Shown here one piece after another: positions 38,424-48,504 of a DNA stretch of 64,000 nucleotides. The notes below the pieces were generated by a model that was not told the origin of the DNA, ran no database searches, and saw only the letters and a list, made by a program, of their open reading frames with translations. Each line of letters starts with the position of its first letter. Within the stretch, counting starts at the first letter, position 1. A program made the position numbers and the translations under genes. Origin of the DNA: Paulinella micropora (Eukaryota; Cercozoa; Imbricatea; Euglyphida; Paulinellidae); NCBI GenBank assembly GCA_019918135.1, contig WBZZ01003110.1, positions 41,157 to 105,156 on the forward strand, written 5' to 3'.

Positions 38424-39929
38424 TCAGAACTCGCCAACTTTGGCCAAATCCAGGTATTTCGCGGGGATGCCGCGGCTTTCGAAGAATTCTCGTGCATCCG
38501 CGTGGCCCTCGCGCATTGCCTTGAGCTGCTCCGAGCGCAGCCGAAATTCGTTTGTCTCGGGGCACACTAACCCGTGCGGCTCGTCTATTGTGTACAAGTA
38601 CAAGTCGGGCCCGACAACCTCTTCGCCCAACGTGCTTTCGAGTTCAAGATCAGCCTCCAGCTCCTTCGCGTGACCCCAGGCGTTCTTGGCCACGAGGTAA
38701 AGAAACAAATGCGCCAAAGGCAGGTTCGTGCTGTTGAGGTTGGACCGCGGAAGGCGCTTGCACACAATCCGCGAAATCTCGCTGTACACGGTCGACCCAT
38801 GCACACGAGTAAATCGTGCTAGCGCTTTGGGCTCGGGTCGCATAACTTGCTCGACTCCGTGGCGCAGCGCCGCCAGTGCCTCCTCGTTCGCATACTGCAC
38901 TGCCTCCTCCGAAAAGTCGTCGTCCAGAAGGTCCTCGCGCACTTGCTTTGCGTGAGCAGTCAGTGCGCGAGCCAGGCGTTCACAGAAGACTCGGGCCTGT
39001 GACTCGAGTAAGCGAGACCAGTGCGGGTCTCCTTTGCAAGTCGACCCCGCGGGATACTGTGTCGGTTCTTCTTCTTCTTCGTTGTCACCATCCTCAGGCA
39101 CTGCGTGCAACAAGAGCTTGCGTCGTTTGGAGGCCTTTTCTAGCTCCAGGCTCGTAATTGTTAGCTGTTGGTTCAAGGCCAAGCGAGCCGTCACCAGTCC
39201 ATCGGACTGTTCTTTAATTCTCGCAGCTTGCTCTGCTATAAGCTTGTTTTGCAGTGACAGAACTTCCTGGAGTTGGGTAATACAGATATCCTTGATCGCC
39301 GAGTCGCCGAAGCCAGCCAGTCCAGCTCGCAACGAATCTCGAATTTCAGGTGCCAGTTCTTGCCTGCGCACAGGCAGTGCTTTCTCGAGCGCTTCGTCGC
39401 CTGCGGAGGCGCGGGTAGCTAGGTTTGCCATCTCCGCTCGCAGCTTCTTGCAGCGCGGGTGCTCGAACGCACTAAGGACTGTCAAGAGACCCCGAAAGGT
39501 GGTGCAGGGCACAGCACGGCCTTCTCCTTCCTTGACCTCTCGCGCTGGTGGCACCACGCGTCCGTCGGCCCGCGCCGTTCGGTATGGAAAGGCGAAGTAC
39601 TTCACGGGAATTTGTAAATCACTTTCCGGGTGGCACCCGGAGCCACTTTTACTTTCGACGATGTTAGGATGCAGAAACCTGGATGCCACCTGGCACCACT
39701 TTTTCGTGGCCGAGTTTGGTTGGCAGTCCGTGAATAAACATATGGCATCTATGATTGAATAGAATCCATTAGAACTACGTCTGACTTCGGCAAAGTCGTC
39801 TGGTCCGAGTTTCATGAGCAAGGCATTTTCATCGAAGACGTGTGACGCGTCCTTTGGGTCGGTAGGCGCAGCGGCGATCGCTTGCATCGCAGGTGCGGTG
39901 ACGATAGTTTTTTCTTCCTTGCCGCTCAT
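38424..39929 (-). CDS. BRO-N-like DNA-binding/antirepressor-type protein
   Basis: A 501-residue protein starting at 39929. Residues about 45-190 follow the layout of the BRO-N/KilA-associated domains common in large DNA viruses: FYSIIDAICLFTDC, about 15 residues to a Trp (KKWCQVASRF), then CTTFRGLLTVLSAFEHPRCKKLRAEMANLATR and GDEAL. The middle has a coiled coil (LQEVLSLQNKLIAEQAARIKE) and an acidic patch (EDGDNEEEEE). The C-terminal 200 residues are folded-looking (HLFLYLVAKNAWGHAKELEA). BRO-family proteins bind DNA and regulate transcription in several viruses; the exact role here is inferred. The match is by pattern only. Confidence 0.6.
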   Translation of the reverse strand: MSGKEEKTIVTAPAMQAIAAAPTDPKDASHVFDENALLMKLGPDDFAEVRRSSNGFYSIIDAICLFTDCQPNSATKKWCQVASRFLHPNIVESKSGSGCHPESDLQIPVKYFAFPYRTARADGRVVPPAREVKEGEGRAVPCTTFRGLLTVLSAFEHPRCKKLRAEMANLATRASAGDEALEKALPVRRQELAPEIRDSLRAGLAGFGDSAIKDICITQLQEVLSLQNKLIAEQAARIKEQSDGLVTARLALNQQLTITSLELEKASKRRKLLLHAVPEDGDNEEEEEPTQYPAGSTCKGDPHWSRLLESQARVFCERLARALTAHAKQVREDLLDDDFSEEAVQYANEEALAALRHGVEQVMRPEPKALARFTRVHGSTVYSEISRIVCKRLPRSNLNSTNLPLAHLFLYLVAKNAWGHAKELEADLELESTLGEEVVGPDLYLYTIDEPHGLVCPETNEFRLRSEQLKAMREGHADAREFFESRGIPAKYLDLAKVGEF

Positions 39930-40618
39930 TCTCGTTCGTTGAGGATTATGGATTTTGTGCTTGCCTTGACAATTTTATTTAAAAAAATTTACCAACTTTT
40001 TTGTAACCTTTCCCTCCCGGTCTCAGTCAGACATCGATACTTAAAATTTTTCTTCCTTCCCCCCGCCGCCCAGCGCGGCGGGGCGGACGGGAAAAAAATT
40101 AGCCAGAAACCAAAGAAATTTCCCGCCCGCCCGAGTTCGCTCACGAAATGTTTTTTTTGCCACCAACTCAATTCGCCGAAATGTTCCTCACAAAGTCTGG
40201 TAAGGCAGCTGGTTGCTAATTGTGCGGCCCCCTCCCCCCGATTCCGCCAAGCCAGTGTGTCACGTATCGCATGGCCACGGCCCCCCCCCTCCGGAAGAGA
40301 GAGGGGGCGCGCGGGACGGACAGCATGGGGAGGCGAGAGAGAGGGAAATTTTTCTGCACATTTACCCAAAAAAAATTATCGGTACGTGAGCTAGTGCGAA
40401 CTCTGTTCCGTCGCGGGCGCCGGAATTAGCACAAATTAAAGGAGGGGGGGCCGTCGAACAGAAGCCGCGGCCCCCCCCCCTCGGATTCAAGTACATTTAT
40501 TTTCCCTCCCCCCTCCCATCCTCTCTCCCCCTCCCCCGGTAATGTTTAGTGCAAGGCGAAAAAAAAACTGGATTTTAATGATGATGAGCTGTACACCATT
40601 GTCTGGCGCGCTGTCTGT
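39930..40618. other. intergenic with GC hairpin and satellite trace
   Basis: No gene is supported. Features seen are a TTTTATTTAAAAAAATTT island (39971-39988), a GC hairpin with CCCCGCCGC/GCGGCGGGG arms (about 40060-40083), satellite-like pieces (CGAAATGTTCCTCA near 40179) and facing G and C runs (40444-40451, 40471-40480). The last 60 bp before 40619 are the AT-rich 3' end of the next leftward gene. Confidence 0.5.
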
Positions 40619-41368
40619 CTATTTCAACTTCTCGCAGTCTGCACAGAATCTCTGGCCATCCTTGATGACCCAGTAAGGTTTTGCAGTTCCGGTCACTTCT
40701 TTCTTCTCGAGCAGCTCCATCCAGGACAGACTGTTCTTGGACCTGTCGATCTTCATGTAGGCGTCTCCCAACAGGTTGAGCATTCGCACCGAGACCATTT
40801 GCCTCAGCAAGCCATCGATTTCGGCGCGGCTCCGCACGTAGAATCTCTTGCCTTCCAGGTGTAGACACCTGGTAACGTCACGTGAGTAACATTGCTCGCA
40901 GGTATCATAGACGTCGTCGCTGTGCAACGAGAGCTGAAGTCTGGTTTTGCCCTTGGCGACGCTGTGGCGGCAGTAGAAATGCACAACAGTCTCAACGCGT
41001 TCAGCACAGCCGTAGCGTTTGCCGGCGTGGAGGTTCAGGCAGCCATGCAGACCGAAATCGCCCCAGCCCTCGTACCTCTGGGACGGAGTAGTGCCGCTGA
41101 ATTTAGTGTAACCTCCCTTGAGAGCCATCGTTTCGATCGCGTCGGCCACCGACTTGCGCACGCAATTGAGTTGGTCTTCCTGCGCTTCGGTCGCCAACGG
41201 GAGAAGACATTGGCTGAGGCTGCGACACGTCGTGCCCAGCACGGCCACGGACGGTGGGGACCACGAAGCCACGTGTCGCAGCAGTTCCTCTGGTAATGTC
41301 GTCAAATGCGCCACCAACGGGCCCGTATGTCCCAGCTTGTGCTTTTTCTTCACGGGAGCGGCTCTCAT
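40619..41368 (-). CDS. F-box-like protein, left gene of cassette 2
   Basis: A 249-residue protein starting at 41368. After a basic start (MRAAPVKKKHKLGHTG) comes an F-box-like motif (HLTTLPEELLRHVASWSPPSVAVLGTTCRSLSQ). A Cys/His-containing middle (CEQCYSRDVTRCLHL) and a C terminus with FCADCEKL follow. It is a close paralog of the protein at 48730 with the same length, start and end, and both sit as the left gene of a divergent cassette. The upstream DNA is also homologous (GTTTGTGCACAC element). Recruitment to SCF ligases is inferred from the F-box only. A good acceptor (CTATCTTCTTCCAG) lies about 60 bp before the ATG, suggesting a 5'-UTR intron. Confidence 0.75.
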   Translation of the reverse strand: MRAAPVKKKHKLGHTGPLVAHLTTLPEELLRHVASWSPPSVAVLGTTCRSLSQCLLPLATEAQEDQLNCVRKSVADAIETMALKGGYTKFSGTTPSQRYEGWGDFGLHGCLNLHAGKRYGCAERVETVVHFYCRHSVAKGKTRLQLSLHSDDVYDTCEQCYSRDVTRCLHLEGKRFYVRSRAEIDGLLRQMVSVRMLNLLGDAYMKIDRSKNSLSWMELLEKKEVTGTAKPYWVIKDGQRFCADCEKLK

Positions 41369-43001
41369 GATTTTTTGCTAGTGTTCAAACATCGAAAGTA
41401 ACGAAACGAAAAACACTGGAAGAAGATAGCACAAAGGTCAGGTTTGGACGGGGACTATCTTTTCTTTTGTCTCACCAACAGGAGTTTGTGCACACGGAAC
41501 AATACACACAGAACGGTAATACACAAAGAACGACACACAGCACAAGAATGTCTGCAAAATGATCCTGGACATGCACAGAAACAACATTTCTCAAGAACAG
41601 ACACCCGACACATTACACGACGATACACACACCCGACACATTACACGACGATACACACACACGACGATACACACACGCAATCACGCAATCACACACACAA
41701 TCATACACACACACAATCACACAGAACGGTACACAGCACATGAATGTCTGCGAAATGACCCTGGACATGCACAGAAACAACATTTCTCAAGAACAGGCAC
41801 CCTACTATGCGCAGCACACACACACAGATAGTACTATGCGCAGCACACACACACAGATAGTCGCTTTCAGTTTTTGCTGTGAAACAAAAACCGCGCATCA
41901 TGTCGGGCCCTCCCCCCACCTCCCCCATTCGACACAACCCCATCCATTGGGTGGCGCAATGCTGCCAACATTGGGTTTGCGCAATGTTGGCAGCATTGTG
42001 CGTCCCCAATGCATCGTAGCGGCCCCCCTATATTCAACCCATTGGGTTTGCCCAATGCTGTCAACATTGGGTTTGCGCAATGGCGAGCCCATTGTGCGTC
42101 CCCAATGGACCTTTCCGCATCGTGGCGGCCCCCTCCTCCCCTCCCCCACCCTTGCTCCTTTCTGCCTATCGTGCTCTATGATCTTTGGTGATAATGACCT
42201 TATAGAAGATTCGGTCCTTTGTCTAGGTGTGTGTTTTGGCGAATGTGTGTGTGTGTGTGAGATTTCTTGTGTGTGTATGCGGGTTTGTGATTGTGTGTGT
42301 GTGATTATGCGAACGTGTGTGTGTGTGAATGAATGTGCGTGCGTGTGTGATTATGTGAACGTGTGTGTGAGATTTCTTGTGTGTGTGTGATTTCTTGTGT
42401 GTGTGATTTCTTGTGTGTGTGTGTTTTGGCGAATGTGTGTGAATGCGGGTTTGTGATTGTGTGTATGCGTGAGATTTCTTGTGTGTGTGAATGTGTGTAT
42501 GTGTGTGATTCTGCGAATGTGTGTGTGAATGTGTGTATGTGTGTGATTATGTGAACGTGTGTGTGTGAGTGTGTGTGTGTGTGAATGTGCGTGTGTGTGA
42601 ATGTGCGTGTGTGTGTGAGTGTGCGTGTGTGTGAATGTGCGTGTGTGTGTGAATGTGTGTGTGTGTGTGATTCTGCGAATGCGTGTGTGTGAGATTGCGT
42701 GTGTCTGTCTGTATGTGCGTGTGTGTGTGATTTGGCGAATGTGTGTGAACGTGTGAACGTGTGTGTGTGTGTGTTACTGATTGTACATACACGCTCTCAG
42801 CCTTTGGAGACGATGAGATATTGGCAAATACATTAAGCAGTTTGTCTTTCACTCACACACACACACAAAAGTCTAGTAAATCTCTTTTTCTCTTTCTTTT
42901 GTTAGTGGTTCCGCGCCCCCCCCCCCTCTTCCCGAGGGCACTTGATCTTTCTTGTTTTCTTTTTTGTTTGCGCTTCGCACTTGCATCTCGCACACACACA
43001 C
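41369..43001. promoter_or_regulatory. divergent cassette 2: CA/GT arms around palindromic core
   Basis: The left arm (about 41500-41865) is CA-rich on the plus strand, so it reads GT outward on the minus strand. The core (about 41935-42125) contains CATTGGGTTTGCCCAATG (42040-42057), the exact reverse complement of the cassette 1 18-mer, plus several CAATG/CATTG partners and GCATCGTAGCGGCCCCCC. The right arm (about 42225-42775) is a 550-bp GT tract on the plus strand. A donor-like TCTAG/GTGTGT starts the right arm (42229) and a strong acceptor (CTCTTTCTTTTGTTAG, AG at 42904-42905) ends it before the gene at 43002. A long 5'-UTR intron is inferred. Confidence 0.6.
41548..41808 (+). repeat. direct repeat of about 60 bp in cassette 2
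   Basis: The segment beginning GAATGTCTGC (41548) and ending TTTCTCAAGAACAG recurs at 41741 with three or so differences. The two copies are separated by CA-rich sequence, so the spacing start to start is 193 bp. Both contain GGACATGCACAGAAACAACA. Confidence 0.75.
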
Positions 43002-43982
43002 ATGCCAAAGCGTTCCAACACTCGCCAACGCGCTTACGTCAAGCCTCCACGAAAGCGATATCACCTCACCCCTGTCGCGCGGAAGCAAAGGGAGTTTGCC
43101 TGTGGGGCATTTTGGTTCCTTTTCGCAAGCGAGTTTGCTTTGATTGCTCCCTTCCTGTCCCTCCAGGACTTCCAATGCCTGTTCGCTGCCTTTGCTGGCA
43201 CCGGCTTTTTTGAAAGGAAACCACACTCGGTCGGCGCTCAGCTGTGGAGCTCTTACCTGCTGTGCTCAAACAGGAAAATGCCGCTAGTTTATTTCGTGGA
43301 AGGACATACGTGGAAGACTATAGTCCGAGACACTCTAGCGTACATGCTCGGAGAGAGCAGCCTTGTAAACGGTCTGTGGCCTGCTGACTGGCCTTGCGCC
43401 CGCTGCCTTAGACGAAGGGCAGTGACATGGGGAATACCCTTGTACCATTATTGCCAGGTGTGTCTGCGGAACGAAAGATCGCACCTAGTAGCAGACCTAG
43501 AGGCCATAAGAAAAAGCTTGGTACTTAATATCTTGCAAGTAGACCTGGAGCTACTAGACGTAATTAGGAGCTGGTGGGACGTAACGTCCCAGGAGTTTCT
43601 CCAGGTGATCCAGACCTTTGACTTTGCGTTCACGCACAAGGGGACGGGGTGGAAACGTATGCTGTTTGTGCCCATCCGACAAGGACTGCTCGTGTGGCGT
43701 CTTTGCCAGACTAATCTCGCCGCTCACGTGAGGCAAAACCAAGACAGAATTACAGCCGAACGCTATCAAGCGAGCGAAAAACACTTGCAGTTGTTGCAGG
43801 ACAATCTCCGAAAAACAGAAGCCTTCCTCAAGCGGGCTAGAGAAGTTAGCGTACTGGGGAATGAGGAGATGGTGCCGTGTGGCCTGCAGCTACAACATAT
43901 GTCGACCATTTCCTCACAGGCCCTGGGCCCCCCCGCCTTTTGTGACAAAAGCTTTTTTGAGCGGCGTGGTTCGCTATTCTAG
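43002..43982 (+). CDS. unknown, possibly F-box-like protein, right gene of cassette 2
   Basis: A 326-residue protein. The start at 43002 (MPKRSNTRQRAYVKPPRKRY) is chosen because a very basic N terminus follows directly; the frame upstream is leader. The motif APFLSLQDFQCLFAAFAGTGFFERKPHSVGAQLWSSYLL resembles a degenerate F-box. A Cys cluster follows (CARCLRRRAVTWGIPLYHYCQVCLRNE), possibly zinc-binding. The rest is helical with a coiled coil (EKHLQLLQDNLRKTEAFLKRAREV). The family is not otherwise recognised. It is transcribed away from the palindromic core of cassette 2. Confidence 0.65.
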   Translation: MPKRSNTRQRAYVKPPRKRYHLTPVARKQREFACGAFWFLFASEFALIAPFLSLQDFQCLFAAFAGTGFFERKPHSVGAQLWSSYLLCSNRKMPLVYFVEGHTWKTIVRDTLAYMLGESSLVNGLWPADWPCARCLRRRAVTWGIPLYHYCQVCLRNERSHLVADLEAIRKSLVLNILQVDLELLDVIRSWWDVTSQEFLQVIQTFDFAFTHKGTGWKRMLFVPIRQGLLVWRLCQTNLAAHVRQNQDRITAERYQASEKHLQLLQDNLRKTEAFLKRAREVSVLGNEEMVPCGLQLQHMSTISSQALGPPAFCDKSFFERRGSLF

Positions 43983-44160
43983 CTAGACCCAAAAAAAAAG
44001 TTGGAGCCCTTATTAAAATTATTACTGTGTTGAGTGCTGGAAGGGAGGAGAGTTGAAGGACCTTTCTCTCTCACTTCTTGTGGTTGCAGCGCGGAGAGAG
44101 AGAGATTTCTTTTTTTCTTGCGTTTGTGTACAGCTTTTCCTGATTCTTGCGAACGTGACC

Positions 44161-45117
44161 ATGTCGCAACGCCGTCCGCCGTCCCGCGCAATAACCCCGC
44201 ACCAGCGCCCGACGCCTCGAAACGCGCAGTGTACGTGTTCGGCGGTGGTGGCGCATCACGTTCGGCCGAAACCCTGACCGCCGAAGGCTGGAAGGCTACC
44301 GCGTGGAGCCCGCCGACGGCCAGCAGCGGGCATTTGGGTCTAGTGCTGCGGGGCAAGCTGTATGCTGTTGGCGGGCGCAGGAGCGACGACGACGGCCAGC
44401 TGCTCCGCGCCGTGACCGTGTACGACCCCCGCGAAACCGCTGGGAGGCCAAGGCCAGCCTGCCGTCGGATTACGAGGACGTCACGGGCGCGGTCCTGCAC
44501 GACCGCCTGTACGTCGTGCTGACCGACCGAGAGATGCACAACTCGCTGCTGGTGTACGACGAAAAGACGGACGCCTGGCTAACGCGCTGCGCTCCCCCCA
44601 CCCAACGCCACCAGGCCCGGCTCGCGGCTTTGGGCAACTCTCTGTACCTGATCGGGGCCACAACTACGACTGGAGCCTGCGCAAGGTCGAGAAGTACGAC
44701 CCAGTGCGCGACGAGTGGCGGTCAGCGGGCAGGCTGCGTCAGGCTCGTCACGACTTCTCGGCTCAGGTCTTCCGGGGCCAGCTGTATGTGATCGGGGGCA
44801 CCAACTTTGACCCAGACACCGAGATGGAGCTAGAGAAGGTAGAGTGCTACGACCCCAAAGCGCAGAAGTGGTGCTTCGTCGGTGATCTGAAGACGCCGCG
44901 TTCGGGCGCTTCGGCCTTCGTACTCAACAACGGCCTGTACGTGGCGGGCGGTACCTGCGACCTGGGTGACACTGCGCTCGCTTCCGTCGAACGCTTTGAC
45001 GAGGCCTCCGGGGAATGGTCACTAGAAAGTAAGCCTATGGTCGAGGAGCGCCTGGAGGCGTGCTGCGCCGTGCTGGCACTGGAGCCGCGTCCGGCCAAGC
45101 GCCAACGCCTTGAGTGA
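44161..45117 (+). CDS. kelch-repeat protein (three frame breaks)
   Basis: Read as one gene of about 319 residues starting at 44161. Five or six kelch blades are spread over three frames (VYVFGGGG, LYAVGG, LYVVLTD, LYLIGG, LYVIGGTNFDPD, LYVAGGTCDLGD), each followed by a VERYD/W-type strand. The breaks lie at AAA (44220-44222), AAA (44434-44436) and GGGG (44654-44657). One extra base at each restores a complete propeller in order with no other change. The short N-terminal part before the first blade has no F-box or BTB. It is a paralog of the kelch fragment at 32097. Kelch propellers usually bind protein partners. Three such breaks in 1 kb is the clearest sign of consensus errors in the window. 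Confidence 0.75.
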
Positions 45118-45246
45118 AAAATCGTGATAAAATTAAAAGCAAGCGCCACTGTCAAAAAAAAGAAATTAAAATTCTATTTGTTTTGTTTTTAAATTTTAAT
45201 GCTACCGGCGGCGGGGGATTTTCTTTTTTTTTTGCTTCGGCCGCTT

Positions 45247-46209
45247 TCACTTCCGAACGTGGTCTGTCGCGCTCCACAAAAAGTCAAAGGTCACCCAATG
45301 TCCGGCCGTGGGCTCGTGCACGAGGTCGTAGAACGCGGCCCTGCCTAGCGAACCCAGCCCGAAGACCGACAGCTCGTAGCCGGCCCGGGTCAGCCAGTCG
45401 TAGACGACCAGCGCGTCGTGCTGGAAGCGGACGGGGTCGCACGTGTCCCACGGCTGGCCCTCGCGGCGGCACCACATGGCCCGGTTGTACTCGACGACGG
45501 CGCAAACCACGCGCCGGGCCTCAAAGACGGCGCGCAGGCCCGACAGGACCTCGAACTCGCAGCCCTCCGTGTCAATCTTGAGTACGAGGCTGGTGTTAGC
45601 GGGCACCAAACTCGCGGCGTGTACCAGGTCGAGGTCGGTAGTCGAGTTGTCGACGCCAGCAAAATAGTGGATGGCGGCGTCCTCCTGGCCCTCGGCGTAC
45701 GGCCAGGTCCCGAAGCAGCCGTTGCGCACGCGCACGCGCGCGTGCTGCGGTCTGCTGTAGTTGCCTGCCAGCACGTTGTGCACGCTAATCCTGGACAGCT
45801 CGCTCGCGGCCGCCGCGGCCTTGAGGAAGGCAACGCAGTGGGGCTGCGGTTCCACGGCTATGACAGGAATCCCTAACGACGCGGCCAGGAGCGTGTAGAA
45901 GCCCGCGTTGGCGCCGATATCCAGAAAGACCAGGTCGTGCGTCCGGGCGCAAGGGCGCTTGTCTGCCTTGCACTGCAAGACCTCGGTTAGCAGCTGTCCG
46001 ATGTGCGGTTCGCTGGTTTGCAGAAAGCGCAGCATGGGGTCTACCACGCCTTTGGCTATCAGGTCCTGGTCCTCGGCCATGAAGAAGGCACGCGAAGACC
46101 CTGGGACCCTCACTTTTACTAAGCGGACGCTCTCCCCGGTGCGGAAGTAGCGCAGCGCCTGGTGCTGCCTGGCGCCCGCGATCGCCAACAGGACCAGCAG
46201 GACAGACAT
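45247..46209 (-). CDS. secreted FkbM-type SAM methyltransferase
   Basis: A 320-residue protein. The start at 46209 is chosen because a signal peptide (MSVLLVLLAIAGARQ) follows at once; the open frame before it is satellite DNA. The methyltransferase fold of the FkbM family (Methyltransf_21) is visible: LVFLDIGANAGFYTLLAASLGIPVIAVEPQPHCVAFLK (SAM-binding loop and acidic residue) and later SLVLKIDTEGCEFEVLSGL, the family's conserved DxEGxE motif. N-glycosylation sequons (NYS, NST, NTS) fit passage through the ER. FkbM enzymes are O-methyltransferases, often acting on sugars. A role in modifying glycans in the secretory pathway is inferred. The gene ends beside an AT-rich convergent boundary. 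Confidence 0.85.
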   Translation of the reverse strand: MSVLLVLLAIAGARQHQALRYFRTGESVRLVKVRVPGSSRAFFMAEDQDLIAKGVVDPMLRFLQTSEPHIGQLLTEVLQCKADKRPCARTHDLVFLDIGANAGFYTLLAASLGIPVIAVEPQPHCVAFLKAAAAASELSRISVHNVLAGNYSRPQHARVRVRNGCFGTWPYAEGQEDAAIHYFAGVDNSTTDLDLVHAASLVPANTSLVLKIDTEGCEFEVLSGLRAVFEARRVVCAVVEYNRAMWCRREGQPWDTCDPVRFQHDALVVYDWLTRAGYELSVFGLGSLGRAAFYDLVHEPTAGHWVTFDFLWSATDHVRK

Positions 46210-46224
46210 ATTAAGGCAGAAATG

Positions 46225-47860
46225 TCCGCTTGCTGACAAATGACCAAATGCGGTTTGATTCCCAAAAGATCTTGTGTGAATCCAGTGAACTCTGCGCCAA
46301 GTGCACCAGTTGCCGCAATTTGTGGACACCTTTTTTTTCCCGCAAAATGCGGCACACCAAGGAAATTTTTTCTTCGCGATTTCGGCAATCAATGTTGAGC
46401 AACAGAAAAATTTTCGGGAGCCGAGGGCGGGCGGGGAATTTTTTTGTTACCTTTAATTTTTTCCCCGCCCGACGCCGTCTCCCGAAAAATTTTCTCTCGC
46501 TAAATTTCGGTGCCGAAATGTCCTTTGCAAAAAAAATTTTTTTTTATTGGTTTCGATTTTGTGGTGAATTTCGCGACACCTGTGGAAAACGCCGCATTTT
46601 GTGGACACTCTAGATAGACCGCAAAATGCGGCACACAATAAATTTTTTTTTAATGAAGGACATTTCGGCACTGGAAATTTAGCAACAGAAAAATTTTCGG
46701 GAGCCGAGAGCGGGCGGGGAATTTTTTTGTTACCTTTAATTTTTTCCCCGCCCGACGCCGTCTCCCGAAAAATTTTCTCTCGCTAAATTTCCGGTGCCGA
46801 AATGTCCTTTGCAAAAAAAATTTTTTTTTATTGGTTTCGATTTTGTGGTGAATTTCGCGACACCTGTGGAAAACGCCGCATTTTGTGGACACTCTAGATA
46901 GACCGCAAAATGCGGCACACAATAAATTTTTTTTAATGAAGGACATTTCGGCACTGGAAATTTAGCAACAGAAAAATTTTCGGGAGCCGAGAGCGGGCGG
47001 GGAAAAAAAGATAACAAAAAAAATTCCCCTCCCGACGCCGTCTCCCGAAAAATTTTCTCTCGCTAAATTTCCAGTGCCGAAATGTCCTTTGGCCAAAAAA
47101 ATTTTTTCACAAGTGTTTCATAATCCGGTGAATTTCGCGACACCTGTGAAAAACGCCGCAAATTGTGGACACTCCAGATAGACCGCAATTTGCGGCACGC
47201 CATAAAATTTTTTTTTAATGAAGGACATTTCGGCAATCAATGTTTAGCGACAGAAAATTTTTCGGGAGCCGAGGGCGGGCGGGGAAAAAAAGATAACAAA
47301 AAAAAAATTCCCCTCCCGCCGGCGTCTCCCGAAAAATTTTCTCTAGCTAAATTTCCAGTGCCGAAATGTCCTTTGGCCAAAAAATTTTTTTCACAAGTGT
47401 TTCATAATCCGGTGAATTTCGCGACATCTGTGAAAAATGCCGCATTTTGTGGACACTCCAGATAGACCGCAAATTGCGGCACGCAATAAAATTTTTTTTA
47501 ATGAAGGACATTTCGGCAATCAATGTTTAACGACAGAAAATTTTTCGGGAGCCGAGGGCGGGCGGGGAAAAAAAGATAACAAAAAAATTCCCCTCCCGAC
47601 GGCGTCTCCCGAAAAATTTTCTCTCGCTAAATTTCCAGTGCCGAAATGTCCTTTGGCCAAAAAATTTTTTTCACAAGTGTTCCATAATCCGGTGAATTTC
47701 GCGACATCTGTGAAAAACGCCGCATTTTGTGGACACTCCAGATAGACCGCAAATTTCGGCACGCAATAATTTTTTTTAATGAAGGACATTTCGGCAATCA
47801 ATGTTTAGCAACAGAAAACTTTTCGGGAGACGCCGGCGGGAGGGGAATTTTTTTTGTTAC
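46225..47860. repeat. 282-bp palindromic satellite array (MITE-like units)
   Basis: The segment AAGGACATTTCGGCA recurs at 46655, 46939, 47221, 47504 and about 47782, giving spacings of 284, 282, 283 and 278 bp. A diverged copy lies at the left edge (about 46260-46420). Each unit is an imperfect inverted repeat: AAGGACATTTCGGCA...GGAAATTTAGC on one side and GCTAAATTTCC...TGCCGAAATGTCCTT on the other, about 170 bp end to end. A spacer with its own palindrome (CCGCATTTTGTGG ... CCGCAAAATGCGG) follows. No protein-coding potential is evident. Non-autonomous inverted-repeat transposons are known in pandoraviruses; no transposase is seen here. Confidence 0.85.
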
Positions 47861-48111
47861 ATTTTTTTCCTCGCCCGCCCTCGGCTCCCTCGGAGCCCTT
47901 CGCGGACTGAGAACCTGTCCCGCTCACTGAGCTCGTTGCGGATGCGGATTCGTCTAAATACAAGATAAAATAAATGCACTGAGATCCGATGGCTGGGGAA
48001 TAAGAGGGAAGATTTGGAGGGCTGTGAATAACGGAGAGCTGCGCAAGGCCCAAGCGGGAAAACAGAAAACAGGCCGGGTACCTCGAGCTTCTTTGTCATC
48101 GGAAATTTGGC
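47861..48111. other. unique DNA beside the satellite, no gene called
   Basis: The left part contains GAGCCGAGGGCGGGC-like satellite sequence; the rest is unique. A leftward open frame (47857-48390) overlaps the rightward one at 48112. Neither is convincing by composition alone. Confidence 0.4.
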
Positions 48112-48504
48112 ATGTACCGTTCGCCTGCGCAAAATCAAGCCGAGACATGCGAAATTGCCGAGAACCTTCTGAAACCCGGACATCCGGGAGCAAGTGCAAC
48201 GTACCAAGCTCCCGCAGGCCTCGAGCGCGCGAGGCGGCGAGGGGAGCTGGCTGAATCTGCGGTAAAAGGCAAGGTACACTTCACCTTGGTGTCTGTCACT
48301 ACGTATACGCGTGACAATGTCGTCGTCCGCAAGCCACCAGCCTCCCGCTTCCGCGTTGCGAACCTGACACAGAGAGCCATGAACGACCACATTTGCGAAT
48401 TCAGGTTGCGCACACCACTACTACCCATGTACACACAGCTGCGTGCGTGGGTGAGGAGAAAAAAAAACACACACACACTCTCCCGAAAGTTTTTCTCTGG
48501 CTAA
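48112..48504 (+). CDS. uncertain small ORF
   Basis: An ATG-started frame of 130 residues between two satellite pieces. The middle looks more protein-like (VKGKVHFTLVSVTTYTRDNV ... FRVANLTQRAMNDHICEFRL) than the ends. Its 3' end runs into satellite DNA from about 48475. The reverse strand also has an open frame over most of the same region. It could be a remnant of a gene invaded by the satellite, or chance. No family is recognised. Confidence 0.25.
   Translation: MYRSPAQNQAETCEIAENLLKPGHPGASATYQAPAGLERARRRGELAESAVKGKVHFTLVSVTTYTRDNVVVRKPPASRFRVANLTQRAMNDHICEFRLRTPLLPMYTQLRAWVRRKKNTHTLSRKFFSG

Noticed and set aside
42547..42852. THTHTH ORF on the minus strand of the cassette 2 GT tract
   Set aside because: Microsatellite shadow with no plausible start context.
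46230..47801. Repeated ORFs of about 95 residues in the satellite (FSGAEGGRGK...)
   Set aside because: They follow the 282-bp repeat unit, occur in both directions and show no coding bias.
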